From contig CADEHE010000007.1 of assembly GCA_902826775.1 (NCBI GenBank), positions 62,001-126,000 of the forward strand: DNA of 64,000 bases, written 5' to 3'. This DNA comes from an uncultured Pseudomonadota bacterium (GTDB taxonomy: Bacteria > Pseudomonadota > Gammaproteobacteria > Burkholderiales > JALYOK01). The position numbers and the translations under genes are program-made. Below are positions 44,562 to 53,680 of this stretch, one piece after another (position 1 is the first letter of the stretch; the number at the start of each line of letters is the position of its first letter). Below the pieces are notes generated by a model. The model was not told the DNA's origin and did not search any database. It saw only the letters and a program-made list of their open reading frames with translations.

Positions 44562-46115
44562 ATGGACCAGCCTCATCTCAGCTCTCCAGGACTGGATGCC
44601 GCGTCGGCGCAACCCGCTGCGGAGGCACTGCGCCTGAAGTGGCTCGGCATCGACACCTCTCAAGAGGCGGTGATCTATATGCGTCGCGACTGCCCGGTGT
44701 GTCGCTCCGAGGGCTTCCAGGCGCAGTCGCGCGTGCGCGTAGAGCTTGCTGGCCGCGAGATCATATCCACCCTCAATGTGATCGACTCCGAACTGCTGAG
44801 CCACGGCGAAGCCAGCCTTTCCGTAGCGGGCTGGCGCGCACTCAAGGCGCGCGAGGGCAGCACGATACGCGTGTATCCGGCACCGCTGGTCGAGTCGGTG
44901 CGTACGCTGCGTGCCAAGATCTACGGGCATCGGTTCGATCGGCCTGGTTTGCGCGCGATATTGGAGGATGTCTCCCAAGGACGCTATTCGGACATCTTCC
45001 TCTCAGCATTCATTACCGCGTGCGCGGGCGACAGGCTCGATATCAGGGAGACGACCTGGCTCACCGAAGCGATGGCGCAATGCGGTGAGCAGCTTGACTG
45101 GGGTCAGGGACCCATCGCGGATAAGCATTGCGTCGGTGGCTTGCCGGGCAATCGCACCACGCTTATTGTGACCCCAATCATCGCGTGCGCGGGGCTAAGG
45201 ATGCCCAAGACATCCTCGCGTGCAATTACTTCTCCCGCCGGCACAGCCGACACCATGGAGACATTGGCCCCGGTTGCGTTGGAACTGCCGGCCATGCGCC
45301 GAGTAGTGGAGCGCGAAGGCGCCTGTATTGTTTGGGGTGGTGCGGTAGCGCTCAGTCCTGCCGATGACGTGCTAATCCGCGTAGAGCGCCCGCTCGACTT
45401 GGATAGCGAAGCGCAGCTCGTCGCCTCGGTCATCTCGAAGAAAATCGCCGCCGGCTCAACGCATGTGCTGATCGACATCCCCATCGGTGCGACGGCGAAG
45501 GTGCGCAGCGCGCAAGCCGCCCAGAGCCTGCAGTTTGCCTTGGAGCATGTGGCTGCCGCCATGGGCATTGCACTCAAGGTGCTGCCTACCGATGGTAGCC
45601 AACCGGTTGGGCGCGGCATCGGCCCCGCGCTTGAGGCGCGCGACGTACTGAGCGTGCTGCGCGGCTCCCTTGACGCGCCGAGCGATCTGCGCGAGCGCGC
45701 ACTCGATCTCGCCGGCGCACTGCTTGAGTTCTGCGGTGCGGCAGGCGGGGGTGAAGGCAGACTACGCGCGCAGCGCATTCTCGCCTCCGGTGAGGCATTA
45801 AAGAAGTTTGTGGCGATCTGCGAGGCGCAAGGGGGCTTCCGCGAGCCTGTAGCAGGCTCGTGCCTGTATCACGCAGTCGCGCCGAAAAAGGGGCGTGTGA
45901 CGGCGCTGGACAATCGGCGCCTAGCGCGACTTGCCAAGTTAGCCGGCGCACCGCAAGCCGCCGGGGCCGGCATCGACTTGCATGTGCGCTGCGGGGACGT
46001 GGTCGAACACGGGCAGCCGCTTTTTACCTTACACGCCGATCATCCGGGGGAGTTGAACTATGCCAGGCTCTATCTGGAGAAGCAGGCCGACATCATCGTG
46101 GTGGCGCCCATATGA
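44562..46115 (+). CDS. AMP/thymidine phosphorylase family protein
   Basis: A 517-aa nucleoside/nucleotide phosphorylase. An N-terminal extra domain of about 85 aa precedes the DeoA-like core: IADKHCVGGLPGNRTTLIVT, SSRAITSPAGTADTMETLAP, and GRGIGPALEARDVLSVLRG. The extra domain and length are those of the archaeal AMP phosphorylase type, which releases ribose 1,5-bisphosphate from AMP, rather than the 440-aa thymidine phosphorylase. Its stop overlaps a PRPP-synthetase-like gene (ATGA), supporting a ribose-phosphate salvage role. A GTG at 44556 is the alternative start. Confidence 0.87.
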   Translation: MDQPHLSSPGLDAASAQPAAEALRLKWLGIDTSQEAVIYMRRDCPVCRSEGFQAQSRVRVELAGREIISTLNVIDSELLSHGEASLSVAGWRALKAREGSTIRVYPAPLVESVRTLRAKIYGHRFDRPGLRAILEDVSQGRYSDIFLSAFITACAGDRLDIRETTWLTEAMAQCGEQLDWGQGPIADKHCVGGLPGNRTTLIVTPIIACAGLRMPKTSSRAITSPAGTADTMETLAPVALELPAMRRVVEREGACIVWGGAVALSPADDVLIRVERPLDLDSEAQLVASVISKKIAAGSTHVLIDIPIGATAKVRSAQAAQSLQFALEHVAAAMGIALKVLPTDGSQPVGRGIGPALEARDVLSVLRGSLDAPSDLRERALDLAGALLEFCGAAGGGEGRLRAQRILASGEALKKFVAICEAQGGFREPVAGSCLYHAVAPKKGRVTALDNRRLARLAKLAGAPQAAGAGIDLHVRCGDVVEHGQPLFTLHADHPGELNYARLYLEKQADIIVVAPI

Positions 46116-47050
46116 GTCCGGTCGTCTTGGCCATGCCCGGCAACGAAGCGCTGGCGAGGAGTCTCGCCGGCTTGCTCGGCGCCGAATCGGGCGCCGCCAT
46201 CGTGAGGCGCTTTCCTGACGGGGAATCCTACGTGCGCATCGACAGCGATGTTGCGTGTCGCGCTGTGATTGTCGTGTGCACGCTCGACCGGCCGGACGAT
46301 AAGGTTCTGGCTCTGCTGTTACTCGCCGCCGCTGCGCGCGAGCGTGGGGCTGAATGGATTGGCTTGGTGGCGCCGTACCTCGCCTACATGCGTCAGGACA
46401 CCCGCTTTCATGTGGGCGAGACGGTCAGCGCCCGGCACTTTGCCGGACTGATCTCGAACCGTTTCGATGCTCTTGTTACGGTCGATCCGCATCTGCACCG
46501 CTTCAGCAGCCTCGCCAAGCTCTACGCTATTCGAACCCGTATCGCTCCGGCGGCGGACGGCATTACGCGTTGGATCCGAGACCAGATCGAGCATCCGGTG
46601 TTGATCGGTCCCGACAGCGAGAGCGCGCAGTGGGTCGAAGACATCGCGCGCCGCGCAACCGCGCCGTACACAGTGCTGCGCAAGGTGCGCCGCGGCGATC
46701 GCGACGTGGAAGTGTCGCTGCCAAGCGCAGCGCAGCTGGAGGGTCGCACACCGGTGCTTGTCGACGACATCGTTTCGACCGCGCAAACCATGATCAAAAC
46801 CGTGCAACGGCTGCGCAGCGCGGATCTTCCCAGCCCGGTGTGCATCGCAGTGCATGCGATATTCGCAGGAACTGCTTACGCCGAACTGCTGGCCGCGGGT
46901 GCGGCGCGCATTGTGAGTTGCAACAGCGTCGCACATCAATCGAACGCCATCGCACTCGACGCGGTCATCGCGCAATCAACCGGCGAACTTCTGACCGACG
47001 CCGGCCGCAATGCGACCGCGCCCGAGTGGTACGGAGAGCTGTTCCGATGA
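46112..47050 (+). CDS. ribose-phosphate pyrophosphokinase-like protein
   Basis: A 312-aa PRPP-synthetase homologue: RRFPDGESYVRI, APYLAYMRQDTRFHVGETVS (ATP site), VDPHLHRFSSL, and the PRPP loop VLVDDIVSTAQTMIKTVQRL. The usual DDxxDTGGT is VSTAQT here, as in divergent archaeal-like forms. Coupled to the AMP phosphorylase, it may make PRPP from the ribose phosphate released. The canonical housekeeping prs would be elsewhere. Confidence 0.87.
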   Translation: MSPVVLAMPGNEALARSLAGLLGAESGAAIVRRFPDGESYVRIDSDVACRAVIVVCTLDRPDDKVLALLLLAAAARERGAEWIGLVAPYLAYMRQDTRFHVGETVSARHFAGLISNRFDALVTVDPHLHRFSSLAKLYAIRTRIAPAADGITRWIRDQIEHPVLIGPDSESAQWVEDIARRATAPYTVLRKVRRGDRDVEVSLPSAAQLEGRTPVLVDDIVSTAQTMIKTVQRLRSADLPSPVCIAVHAIFAGTAYAELLAAGAARIVSCNSVAHQSNAIALDAVIAQSTGELLTDAGRNATAPEWYGELFR

Positions 47051-47106
47051 ATCCGCTACACATGCTTGTTTCGCGCCAAGATCGGATGAACTAGAAAGGG
47101 CACCGT

Positions 47107-49062
47107 ATGGAAAAGAAGCAACAGTTCTCGCTCTGGTATTTCATCGGCGTGTTCCTGGTGATGCTGGCCATTCAAGACTTCCTGCGCGCGCCGCACGTCG
47201 GCAACCTTCCCTACAGCGACTTCAAGGTGCTGCTTAAGGCCGGCAAGATCGACAACGTGACAGTGCGCGAGCGTGTCGTCACGGGTCAACTCAAGGCTGA
47301 CGGATTGGAAACGCTGCTGCCGAAGCAGACGCTGGAGCAGCTCAAGCAGTTTGGTAAGGGCGAACACAGCTTCGTGACGACACGGGTTGATGATCCCAAG
47401 CTCATCGAAGATCTCCAAAACGGCAAGGTGCGTTTTGCCGGGCAGATCGAAAGCCGCTGGTTCACCACGTTGCTGTCTTGGGTTTTGCCGGCTGTCATTT
47501 TCTTCGCCATCTGGAGCTTGCTTATGAACCGCATGGGTGGCGGCGCGCACGGGTTTCTCGAAATCGGCAAGAGCAAGGCGAAGGTCTACATGGAGAAGGA
47601 AACCGGCGTCACCTTCGCCGATGTAGCCGGCGTCGATGAGGCCAAGGCGGAACTCGAGGAAGTCGTGAATTTCCTCAAAACACCAAAGGAATACAGCCGC
47701 CTCGGTGCGCGCATTCCCAAAGGCGTGTTGTTGGTGGGCCCTCCTGGCACCGGCAAGACGCTGCTTGCGCGAGCGATCGCAGGTGAAGCCGGTGTGCCGT
47801 TTTTTTCTATCAGCGGTTCGCAGTTTGTAGAGATGTTTGTGGGTGTCGGTGCGGCGCGGGTGCGCGATTTGTTCGAGCAGGCGCGGGCTAAGGCCCCGGC
47901 TATCATCTTCATCGACGAACTCGATGCGCTCGGGCGCGCGCGCGGCGCCTTCCCCATGGGTGGGCACGACGAAAAGGAACAGACGCTCAATCAGCTGCTA
48001 TCGGAGATGGACGGTTTTGATCCGAGTTCCGGGCTGGTACTGCTCGCGGCGACCAACCGGCCGGAGATTCTGGATCCCGCTTTGTTGCGCGCCGGCCGCT
48101 TCGATCGCCAAGTGCTGGTCGATCGGCCCGACAAGCTGGGTCGCGTTCAGATCCTCAACGTACACTTGCGCAAGGTCAAGCTGGGGCCGGACGTCGACGC
48201 GGAAACGATTGCGGCATTGACTCCAGGATTCTCTGGCGCGGATCTAGCCAATTTGGTCAACGAAGCGGCGTTGCTGGCCACGCGTCGCGCGGCTACCGCC
48301 GTGGCCGCGGATGATTTCACCAAGGCCGTGGAACGCATCGTCGCCGGATTGGAAAAGCGCAATCGGCTGCTGAACGCACACGAGCGCCGCGTGGTCGCCC
48401 ACCACGAGATGGGACATGCGCTCGCCGCCATGGCACTCAGCGGCGCCGATCCGGTGCACAAGGTCTCGATCATTCCTCGCGGCGTCGGCGCCCTAGGCTA
48501 CACCATCCAACGGCCAACCGAAGACCGCTTCCTCATGACGCAGACGGAGTTGGAAAATCGCATGGCCGTGCTGCTTGCGGGTCGCGCAGCCGAGACACTC
48601 GTGTTCGGCGAGCTTTCCACCGGCGCGGCCGACGATCTGGTCAAGGTCACCGGCATCGCGCGCGGCATGGTGATGCGCTACGGCATGGCACAGCAACTCG
48701 GCAACGTCAATTTCGATGCCGAGCGACCCACGTTGCTGAGCGTACCGGGCGAGCATACCGGCAACCCCGACCTGAGCGAGGAGACGCGCAAGCACATCGA
48801 TGCAGCGGTACGCACGTTTGTCGAAGGCGCTTTCGCCAAGGCACTGGCACTACTCGAGCGCAATCGAGCCGTGCTCGATAAAGGCGCGGCGGAGCTGCTG
48901 CACAAAGAGACGTTGGCAGAGGAAGAGCTGCGCCGTCTCAAGGCCGAGGTGTCACCCTACTCGGATACGACACTCGCGCCGGGCGGCGCAGCGGAAGGCG
49001 AGGCAAGAGAGCGCAGGTTAAGTGTCGCTCGGGCCACCGGCCTGACGACCGACTCAAACTAG
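47107..49062 (+). CDS. ftsH: FtsH-type ATP-dependent zinc metalloprotease
   Basis: A 651-aa inner-membrane AAA+ protease: two membrane helices (about 10-25 and 121-140), Walker A GPPGTGKT (211-218), Walker [13 protein letters not shown], the second region of homology [20 protein letters not shown] and the zinc site HEMGH (433-437). It degrades membrane and regulatory proteins. It is probably an accessory copy given its place in a stress island, but the housekeeping role cannot be excluded. AGAAAGGG precedes the ATG. Confidence 0.93.
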   Translation: MEKKQQFSLWYFIGVFLVMLAIQDFLRAPHVGNLPYSDFKVLLKAGKIDNVTVRERVVTGQLKADGLETLLPKQTLEQLKQFGKGEHSFVTTRVDDPKLIEDLQNGKVRFAGQIESRWFTTLLSWVLPAVIFFAIWSLLMNRMGGGAHGFLEIGKSKAKVYMEKETGVTFADVAGVDEAKAELEEVVNFLKTPKEYSRLGARIPKGVLLVGPPGTGKTLLARAIAGEAGVPFFSISGSQFVEMFVGVGAARVRDLFEQARAKAPAIIFIDELDALGRARGAFPMGGHDEKEQTLNQLLSEMDGFDPSSGLVLLAATNRPEILDPALLRAGRFDRQVLVDRPDKLGRVQILNVHLRKVKLGPDVDAETIAALTPGFSGADLANLVNEAALLATRRAATAVAADDFTKAVERIVAGLEKRNRLLNAHERRVVAHHEMGHALAAMALSGADPVHKVSIIPRGVGALGYTIQRPTEDRFLMTQTELENRMAVLLAGRAAETLVFGELSTGAADDLVKVTGIARGMVMRYGMAQQLGNVNFDAERPTLLSVPGEHTGNPDLSEETRKHIDAAVRTFVEGAFAKALALLERNRAVLDKGAAELLHKETLAEEELRRLKAEVSPYSDTTLAPGGAAEGEARERRLSVARATGLTTDSN

Positions 49063-49077
49063 GAAAGGAGCAGTGTC

Positions 49078-49245
49078 ATGGAATGGTTCGCGCAAAACTG
49101 GGTGTGGGTGTTGTTCTTTGTCGCATTCCTCGCCATGCATTTGTTTGGCCATGGCGGTCACGGCGGACACGGCGGCCAAGGCTGCGGCGGTCGTAGGCGC
49201 GATCGCGAAACGGATGAAGCGAAGAGCGCCGGCCATCGTCATTAA
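49078..49245 (+). CDS. DUF2933 small membrane protein
   Basis: A 55-aa protein, MEWFAQNWVWVLFFVAFLAM then HLFGHGGHGGHGGQGCGG and a charged tail ending AGHRH. It matches the 11354-11521 protein residue for residue in the pattern (WVWVL, MHLFGHG, terminal HRH). AGGAAAGGAG precedes the ATG, 15 nt after ftsH. First of a DUF2933-DUF5676-SHOCT cassette. Confidence 0.8.
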   Translation: MEWFAQNWVWVLFFVAFLAMHLFGHGGHGGHGGQGCGGRRRDRETDEAKSAGHRH

Positions 49246-49258
49246 GGGGGGGTCGTCG

Positions 49259-49534
49259 ATGCTCAACCTCAGATTGGTCAGCTGGTCACTTGCGATTTGG
49301 TCGGCGTTTACGTTCTTGTTCTGTGTTGTCTATGGACTGATAACGCCGCAAAGCCTGCACATGCACGCGTTTCTTGAGCAGGTTTTGCCTGGATTCAAGT
49401 GGCTTAGCTGGCCTGGTTTTTTCATCGGATTGATAGAGAGTTTCCTGTACGGCATCTACGCCGGCCTCGTGTACTGCACGATCTACAACTGGCTGCGGAC
49501 TCGGTTCGGCGCGGATCGAGATGCCGGCGTCTAG
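49259..49534 (+). CDS. DUF5676-type small membrane protein
   Basis: A 91-aa protein with two membrane segments (SWSLAIWSAFTFLFCVVYGL and GFFIGLIESFLYGIYAGLVY) and the loop HAFLEQVLPGFKWLSW; the end CTIYNWLRTRFGA. Same plan as the 34241-34552 protein. Function unknown. Confidence 0.65.
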   Translation: MLNLRLVSWSLAIWSAFTFLFCVVYGLITPQSLHMHAFLEQVLPGFKWLSWPGFFIGLIESFLYGIYAGLVYCTIYNWLRTRFGADRDAGV

Positions 49535-49555
49535 CGCCGGCAAGGAGGCATGGCA

Positions 49556-49789
49556 ATGATGCACTACGACGGCTGGGGATTTCTAGGGATGCATGTGTTT
49601 TGGTGGTTGTTTTGGATCGTCCTGATCGTACTGCTTGTGTCTTTCTTCGATACCTCGCCCAAGGGGCCGAAGCGGCGCGAATCACCTCTCGAGGTGCTGC
49701 AACGCCGCTACGCTGCAGGGGAAATCTCCTCGCAAGAGTACGAGGAGCGCAAAGAGAAGCTGCAGCGCGACGCCGCGCAGCCGCGGTGA
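49556..49789 (+). CDS. SHOCT-domain small membrane protein
   Basis: A 77-aa protein, GFLGMHVFWWLFWIVLIVLL then RRYAAGEISSQEYEERKEKL. It is the closest relative of the 15304-15549 protein. The AAGGAGG site favours the second of three clustered ATGs (49556). Confidence 0.8.
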   Translation: MMHYDGWGFLGMHVFWWLFWIVLIVLLVSFFDTSPKGPKRRESPLEVLQRRYAAGEISSQEYEERKEKLQRDAAQPR

Positions 49790-49820
49790 CACCAGCAACG
49801 CGCATGAGAGGAAAATGCCG

Positions 49821-50384
49821 ATGAGAACCACGGTGATTGAAGTCGGCGGCATGCTTTCGCCGTTGAGCGACTTGGCGGTGCAGAAGCGGCGAAGTGCTGA
49901 CGCGCGCCTCGTGCTAAGCGCCATCGGCGCCTATCAATTGCTCGAAGCGCTCAAGGCCGCCGAACGCCTCAGCGAGCGAGAGATCGCGCATCGCTTGGGC
50001 TACATCCTGGGGCCGGGTCGATTTCGCCTACCTCGCACCAACCGGGAGCTCGCCCACGTCGCGGAAACCGCGACACATCAACGCCTGTTCGGCAATGCCC
50101 AGGCTCAGCCCTGCCTTACGCATACGCGTCCCGAACCCGTCCTCGGGCTGATCAATCCCTTGCGTATGAGCCGCGCCAGCGCGGCGCTGGGCTATCTCGG
50201 GCACGGTGGCACATACGACACCGCGCGACTGTTGTTCGTCAATCGCTGTAGCTGGGCGCATGCGCTCATGCAGAGCGCTGCTCTGCTGCGGCTCGATCCG
50301 CAGACAGTTCTGTCGGGTGCGGAACTCGCGGTGATCCGCGGCGATGGCGATCCCGCCATCGTGTTGCGGCATCAGTGGGCGTGA
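49821..50384 (+). CDS. chimeric ORF: ATPase leader fused to a transketolase-C-like fragment
   Basis: A 187-aa frame. The first 22 residues (MRTTVIEVGGMLSPLSDLAV) copy the start of the P1B ATPase at 10204 ([20 protein letters not shown]). From about residue 30 the protein switches to LVLSAIGAYQLLEALKAAER, THTRPEPVLGLINPLRMSRA, LGYLGHGGTYDTARLLFVNR and ends GAELAVIRGDGDPAIVLRHQ. From memory the second part resembles the C-terminal domain of transketolase/phosphoketolase-like enzymes, but I am not certain. It looks like a rearrangement product. GAGAGG precedes the ATG; the GTGA overlap with the HlyD gene suggests it is still translated. Confidence 0.6.
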   Translation: MRTTVIEVGGMLSPLSDLAVQKRRSADARLVLSAIGAYQLLEALKAAERLSEREIAHRLGYILGPGRFRLPRTNRELAHVAETATHQRLFGNAQAQPCLTHTRPEPVLGLINPLRMSRASAALGYLGHGGTYDTARLLFVNRCSWAHALMQSAALLRLDPQTVLSGAELAVIRGDGDPAIVLRHQWA

Positions 50385-51562
50385 AGATGCGACAACGGCT
50401 CTATGTCGCAGTCGCTGCAGTCCTGGTCCTGGCGATCGGCGCCGCAGGCGCCCTTTATCTGTCGCGCCCAAAACAAATCGAAGGGATCCTTGAGGCGAAT
50501 GGGCAAGTGCGGGGTACGGAGGTCACGGTGAGTTCCAAGCTTGGCGGGCGCATCGAGACCTTGCCCATACGCGAAGGCCAAGCCGTCAATAAGGGCGAAC
50601 TGCTCGCGCGCATTGTCGCAACGGATCTTGAAGCCAAGCTCGATCAAATGAAAGCCGAAGCGCGTGTCGCCGAGAGCCGCTCTGCCGAGGCCGAGGCGGC
50701 CGTGCGCGCGCAAGGCAGCGCCATCGAGCAGGCTCAGCTCGGTGTCGGCGTGACACAGGGAGTCTCGACACACAGCATTCACCAGGCACAAGAGGGCTTA
50801 AAGCGCGCTGATGCAGAGGTCGCTGCCGCGCAAAGTCAACTCGATCTGGAAAAGCGCAACCACACGCGCTACTCAAATCTCGCAAGCCAGGGGTTCATCA
50901 GCCAAACCTACTTCGACCAAGTAAAAACGCGGCTGAGCTCTGCTGAAGCGAAGCTGGAGGCCGCGCGCAAGGCGCGCGAGGAGTCCAGGGCGGCGCTCGA
51001 ACGAGCCGGCGTAAGCGGCGGAGAGGTTCGGCTTAAGGAAAAAGAGGTTGAGCGCCTCACCGACGACAAGGGGCGCCTCGAAGCGGCGCGGCAGAGCGCT
51101 AAGCTGCAAACCGAAAGCGCGCAGGCACGGGTAAGGGAAATTGAAGCGCTGCTCGCCGATGCGAAGCTCTACGCGCCGGCTAATGCGACCGTCATCAACA
51201 AGCTCGCAGAAACCGGCGAGCTCGTCGTGCCCGGCAGACCGATCGCGACCCTGATCGACTTGTCTGATATCTATGTGCGCGTGTTCATTGCACAACGCGA
51301 CATCGGCAAGGTTCGTTTGGGCAACCCCGCCCGCATTAGCACGGATGCGTTTCCCGGGCGCTTTTTTGCAGGACAGGTTAGCGAAATTGCACAGCAAGCT
51401 GAGTTCACACCAAAAGAAGTCCATATGAAGGACGAGCGCGAGAAGCTCGTCTTCGGCGTCAAGGTGAAGATCGACAACCCGGCCGGATACCTCAAGCCCG
51501 GCATGCCGGTGGACGCGCAGATCAAGTGGAAAGACGATGTACAGTGGTCAGCCCAGCGCTAA
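50381..51562 (+). CDS. HlyD-family membrane fusion protein of ABC exporter
   Basis: A 393-aa periplasmic adaptor: N-terminal membrane anchor (LYVAVAAVLVLAIGAAGALY), biotinyl-lipoyl half VSSKLGGRIETLPIREGQAV, a long coiled coil (about 85-255), the second lipoyl half APANATVINKLAETGELVVP and a beta-barrel (DIYVRVFIAQRDIGKVRLG). It corresponds to YbhG of E. coli exporters and should join the ATPase and permeases encoded downstream to an outer-membrane channel. The GTG start overlaps the chimeric ORF's stop. Confidence 0.92.
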   Translation: MKMRQRLYVAVAAVLVLAIGAAGALYLSRPKQIEGILEANGQVRGTEVTVSSKLGGRIETLPIREGQAVNKGELLARIVATDLEAKLDQMKAEARVAESRSAEAEAAVRAQGSAIEQAQLGVGVTQGVSTHSIHQAQEGLKRADAEVAAAQSQLDLEKRNHTRYSNLASQGFISQTYFDQVKTRLSSAEAKLEAARKAREESRAALERAGVSGGEVRLKEKEVERLTDDKGRLEAARQSAKLQTESAQARVREIEALLADAKLYAPANATVINKLAETGELVVPGRPIATLIDLSDIYVRVFIAQRDIGKVRLGNPARISTDAFPGRFFAGQVSEIAQQAEFTPKEVHMKDEREKLVFGVKVKIDNPAGYLKPGMPVDAQIKWKDDVQWSAQR

Positions 51563-53294
51563 CGATGCGGCTGGTCAAGCAGCGGCGTTTGCGCGGACGC
51601 GCAACAGACTTGCCCGCGTGAGCACGCATCGGCGCCGACAGGACACAGCGGCCGAGCAGCCACCGGCTAAACGCGAGCCGCTCGCGGATCAAGCGGACCG
51701 GCACGGCGTTACCCAGACCCTCACGCGTGTCTGGCAGATCGGCTGGGCGTTTGCAGGTCATGGCGCTTGGCTGTTGCTGCGCCGTGTCCGGCTCATGCCT
51801 CGGGTTGTGTCACCGGCGGAGCGTCTCACGCAACTCCTGCAGCGGCTGGGCACAGCGTTCATCAAGCTCGGACAGCATCTAAGTTTGCGGCCAGACTTGC
51901 TGCCTCCCGACTACATTGCCGCGCTGGAGCGGCTGCAGGATCACGTTGAGCCGTTCTCGGGTGCGGCAGCGCGCCGAGAAGTGGAACGCGCCCTCGGCGC
52001 GCCGGTCGCACACCTATTCGAGCGCTTCGATGAACTACCCTTCGCCGCCGGCTCGATCGCCCAAATCCATTCCGCCAAACTCCACGATGGTAGACGGGTC
52101 GTAGTCAAGATACGCCGCCCCGGCATCGCCGCGCAGATCGAGCAAGACATGCGCATCTTTCGCGGCATTACCCGTGCCGCCCAACGCCTGTTGCCCAGTC
52201 TAGCCGCTTACGATCCGCTTTCCGTCGTGGAGGAGATTCGACACAACCTTCAGCTCGAACTCGATTTCCACCGCGAGGCGCGACACGTGCGGCGCTTCGC
52301 GCAGGCGTTCAGCGACTCACAGACGGTGACCGTGCCCGACATCGTCGACGGCATGTGCGCCGCAACCGTGTTTGTGCAGATCTATTCACGCGGTCGGCAC
52401 ATCGACACGGTGCACGATCCGCAACAAGGCAGCAAGCTCGCCCATGCGCTATTGGATGCCTATGTGCTGCAGCTGTTCACACTTGGACTGTTTCACGGCG
52501 ATCCCCATCCGGGCAACCTGTTCGTCATGGCCGACGGGCGGCTGTGCTTTCATGACTTTGGCATTGTCGGCTATTTGAGTCCGACTCTGCGCCGCGCACT
52601 CGCAGCATTCGCGGCGGGGTTCGCTGCTCAGGACTCCGATTGGGTCGTCGATGCCTGGGTCGAAATGGGTGTGGTCGCCCAGGCGCCGCAGCGTTCGGCG
52701 CTGCGCCATGTCGTGGACGAGTTGCTGCGGGAGTATGCGCAGCGCCCGATGTCGCAGTGGTCGCTCGCGGAAGCCTTTATGCAGCTCATCGCCACGGGAC
52801 GCACCGGGGCGGTTCGCATGCCGCGCGACCTCGTCGTCTTATCTCGCACGGTGTTGCTTCTCGAATCGATGCTGCGTCGGCTGGCGCCTGACTTTTCGGT
52901 GTTCGAAGCGTTGTCGACGCAGGCGCGCGAAATCATGCGTTCTGCACAGCAGTTGCCTGCATTGAGCGTTGCGCGCCTGAAGTACGAGCTAATCGCCACA
53001 GCCCAGGTGCTGCCTACCTTGATTGCTCAGATGCTGCAGGATTTGCGCGAGCGCGGCGCGCAGGCGCCGATGATGAGCGCGCCGCGCGAGCAGCCGCCGC
53101 GTCCCGCGACGGGCGAGCCGGTCGTTGCGCTTGCGCTGGTAGCGCTCGGTTTGTACATCGCCGCAAGCCTGCTCGTGCGGCACTCTGTGGGGCCGGTGTA
53201 TGTAGGGATGCCGGTGCTGTCCATTGCGGGATACGTTGTCGCCAGCTATTACACGCTGCGCGTGGCGCGGGCCGCACGACGCGCCGGGTTGTGA
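51537..53294 (+). CDS. UbiB/ABC1-family atypical kinase
   Basis: A 585-aa membrane-associated protein kinase-like ATPase. ABC1 motifs: AFIKLGQHLSLRPDLLP, AAGSIAQIHSAKLHDGRRVV (Ala-rich loop and catalytic Lys in VVKIRRPG), HGDPHPGNLFV and DFGIVGYL, with two C-terminal membrane helices (VVALALVALGLYIAASLLV). UbiB proteins assist ubiquinone synthesis or lipid transport. It overlaps the HlyD gene by 26 nt and sits inside the exporter operon, so a role in lipid or quinone traffic with this exporter is a fair guess. The first 50 residues are unstructured and basic. Confidence 0.9.
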   Translation: MYSGQPSANDAAGQAAAFARTRNRLARVSTHRRRQDTAAEQPPAKREPLADQADRHGVTQTLTRVWQIGWAFAGHGAWLLLRRVRLMPRVVSPAERLTQLLQRLGTAFIKLGQHLSLRPDLLPPDYIAALERLQDHVEPFSGAAARREVERALGAPVAHLFERFDELPFAAGSIAQIHSAKLHDGRRVVVKIRRPGIAAQIEQDMRIFRGITRAAQRLLPSLAAYDPLSVVEEIRHNLQLELDFHREARHVRRFAQAFSDSQTVTVPDIVDGMCAATVFVQIYSRGRHIDTVHDPQQGSKLAHALLDAYVLQLFTLGLFHGDPHPGNLFVMADGRLCFHDFGIVGYLSPTLRRALAAFAAGFAAQDSDWVVDAWVEMGVVAQAPQRSALRHVVDELLREYAQRPMSQWSLAEAFMQLIATGRTGAVRMPRDLVVLSRTVLLLESMLRRLAPDFSVFEALSTQAREIMRSAQQLPALSVARLKYELIATAQVLPTLIAQMLQDLRERGAQAPMMSAPREQPPRPATGEPVVALALVALGLYIAASLLVRHSVGPVYVGMPVLSIAGYVVASYYTLRVARAARRAGL

Positions 53295-53395
53295 GGATCG
53301 GGGCGGCGATCGCTTGTGGAGATGCGATCGCCTGACTCACCGGTTGTTTTGCGACTGCGCTTCCTCCACAGCGGCGCGGAAAGCAGAGGATCGAT

Positions 53396-53680
53396 ATGAA
53401 CGCATCTCATTTCAAGCGAGCAGAACTCACTTCATCAATAGGTGCTGCCATCCTGGGGGGTGGTGTGGCGCTCTTGTTTGCCGAAGCGCTTGCGCATTTT
53501 GCGATGACCATTCTGCTGGTGGGTATCTTCGTGCATGCGTGGGGCATGTACGACAAACGCCGCGTCGAACGCGAGTTCGGTGCGCGTCGCATTTGGTGGG
53601 CAGAGGCTCTCTACTGGATTTGTTGGGTCGCAATTGCCGCGCTGGCCGTCTATATCTTCGTCACGCTTGAGGTGACGTGA
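53396..53680 (+). CDS. three-helix small membrane protein
   Basis: A 94-aa protein with three hydrophobic segments (SIGAAILGGGVALLFAEALA, FAMTILLVGIFVHAWGMYDK, AEALYWICWVAIAALAVYIF) joined by a basic loop KRRVEREFGARR. No family I can name. Overlaps the start of the ABC ATPase gene (GTGA), so it belongs to the exporter operon. Confidence 0.65.
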   Translation: MNASHFKRAELTSSIGAAILGGGVALLFAEALAHFAMTILLVGIFVHAWGMYDKRRVEREFGARRIWWAEALYWICWVAIAALAVYIFVTLEVT

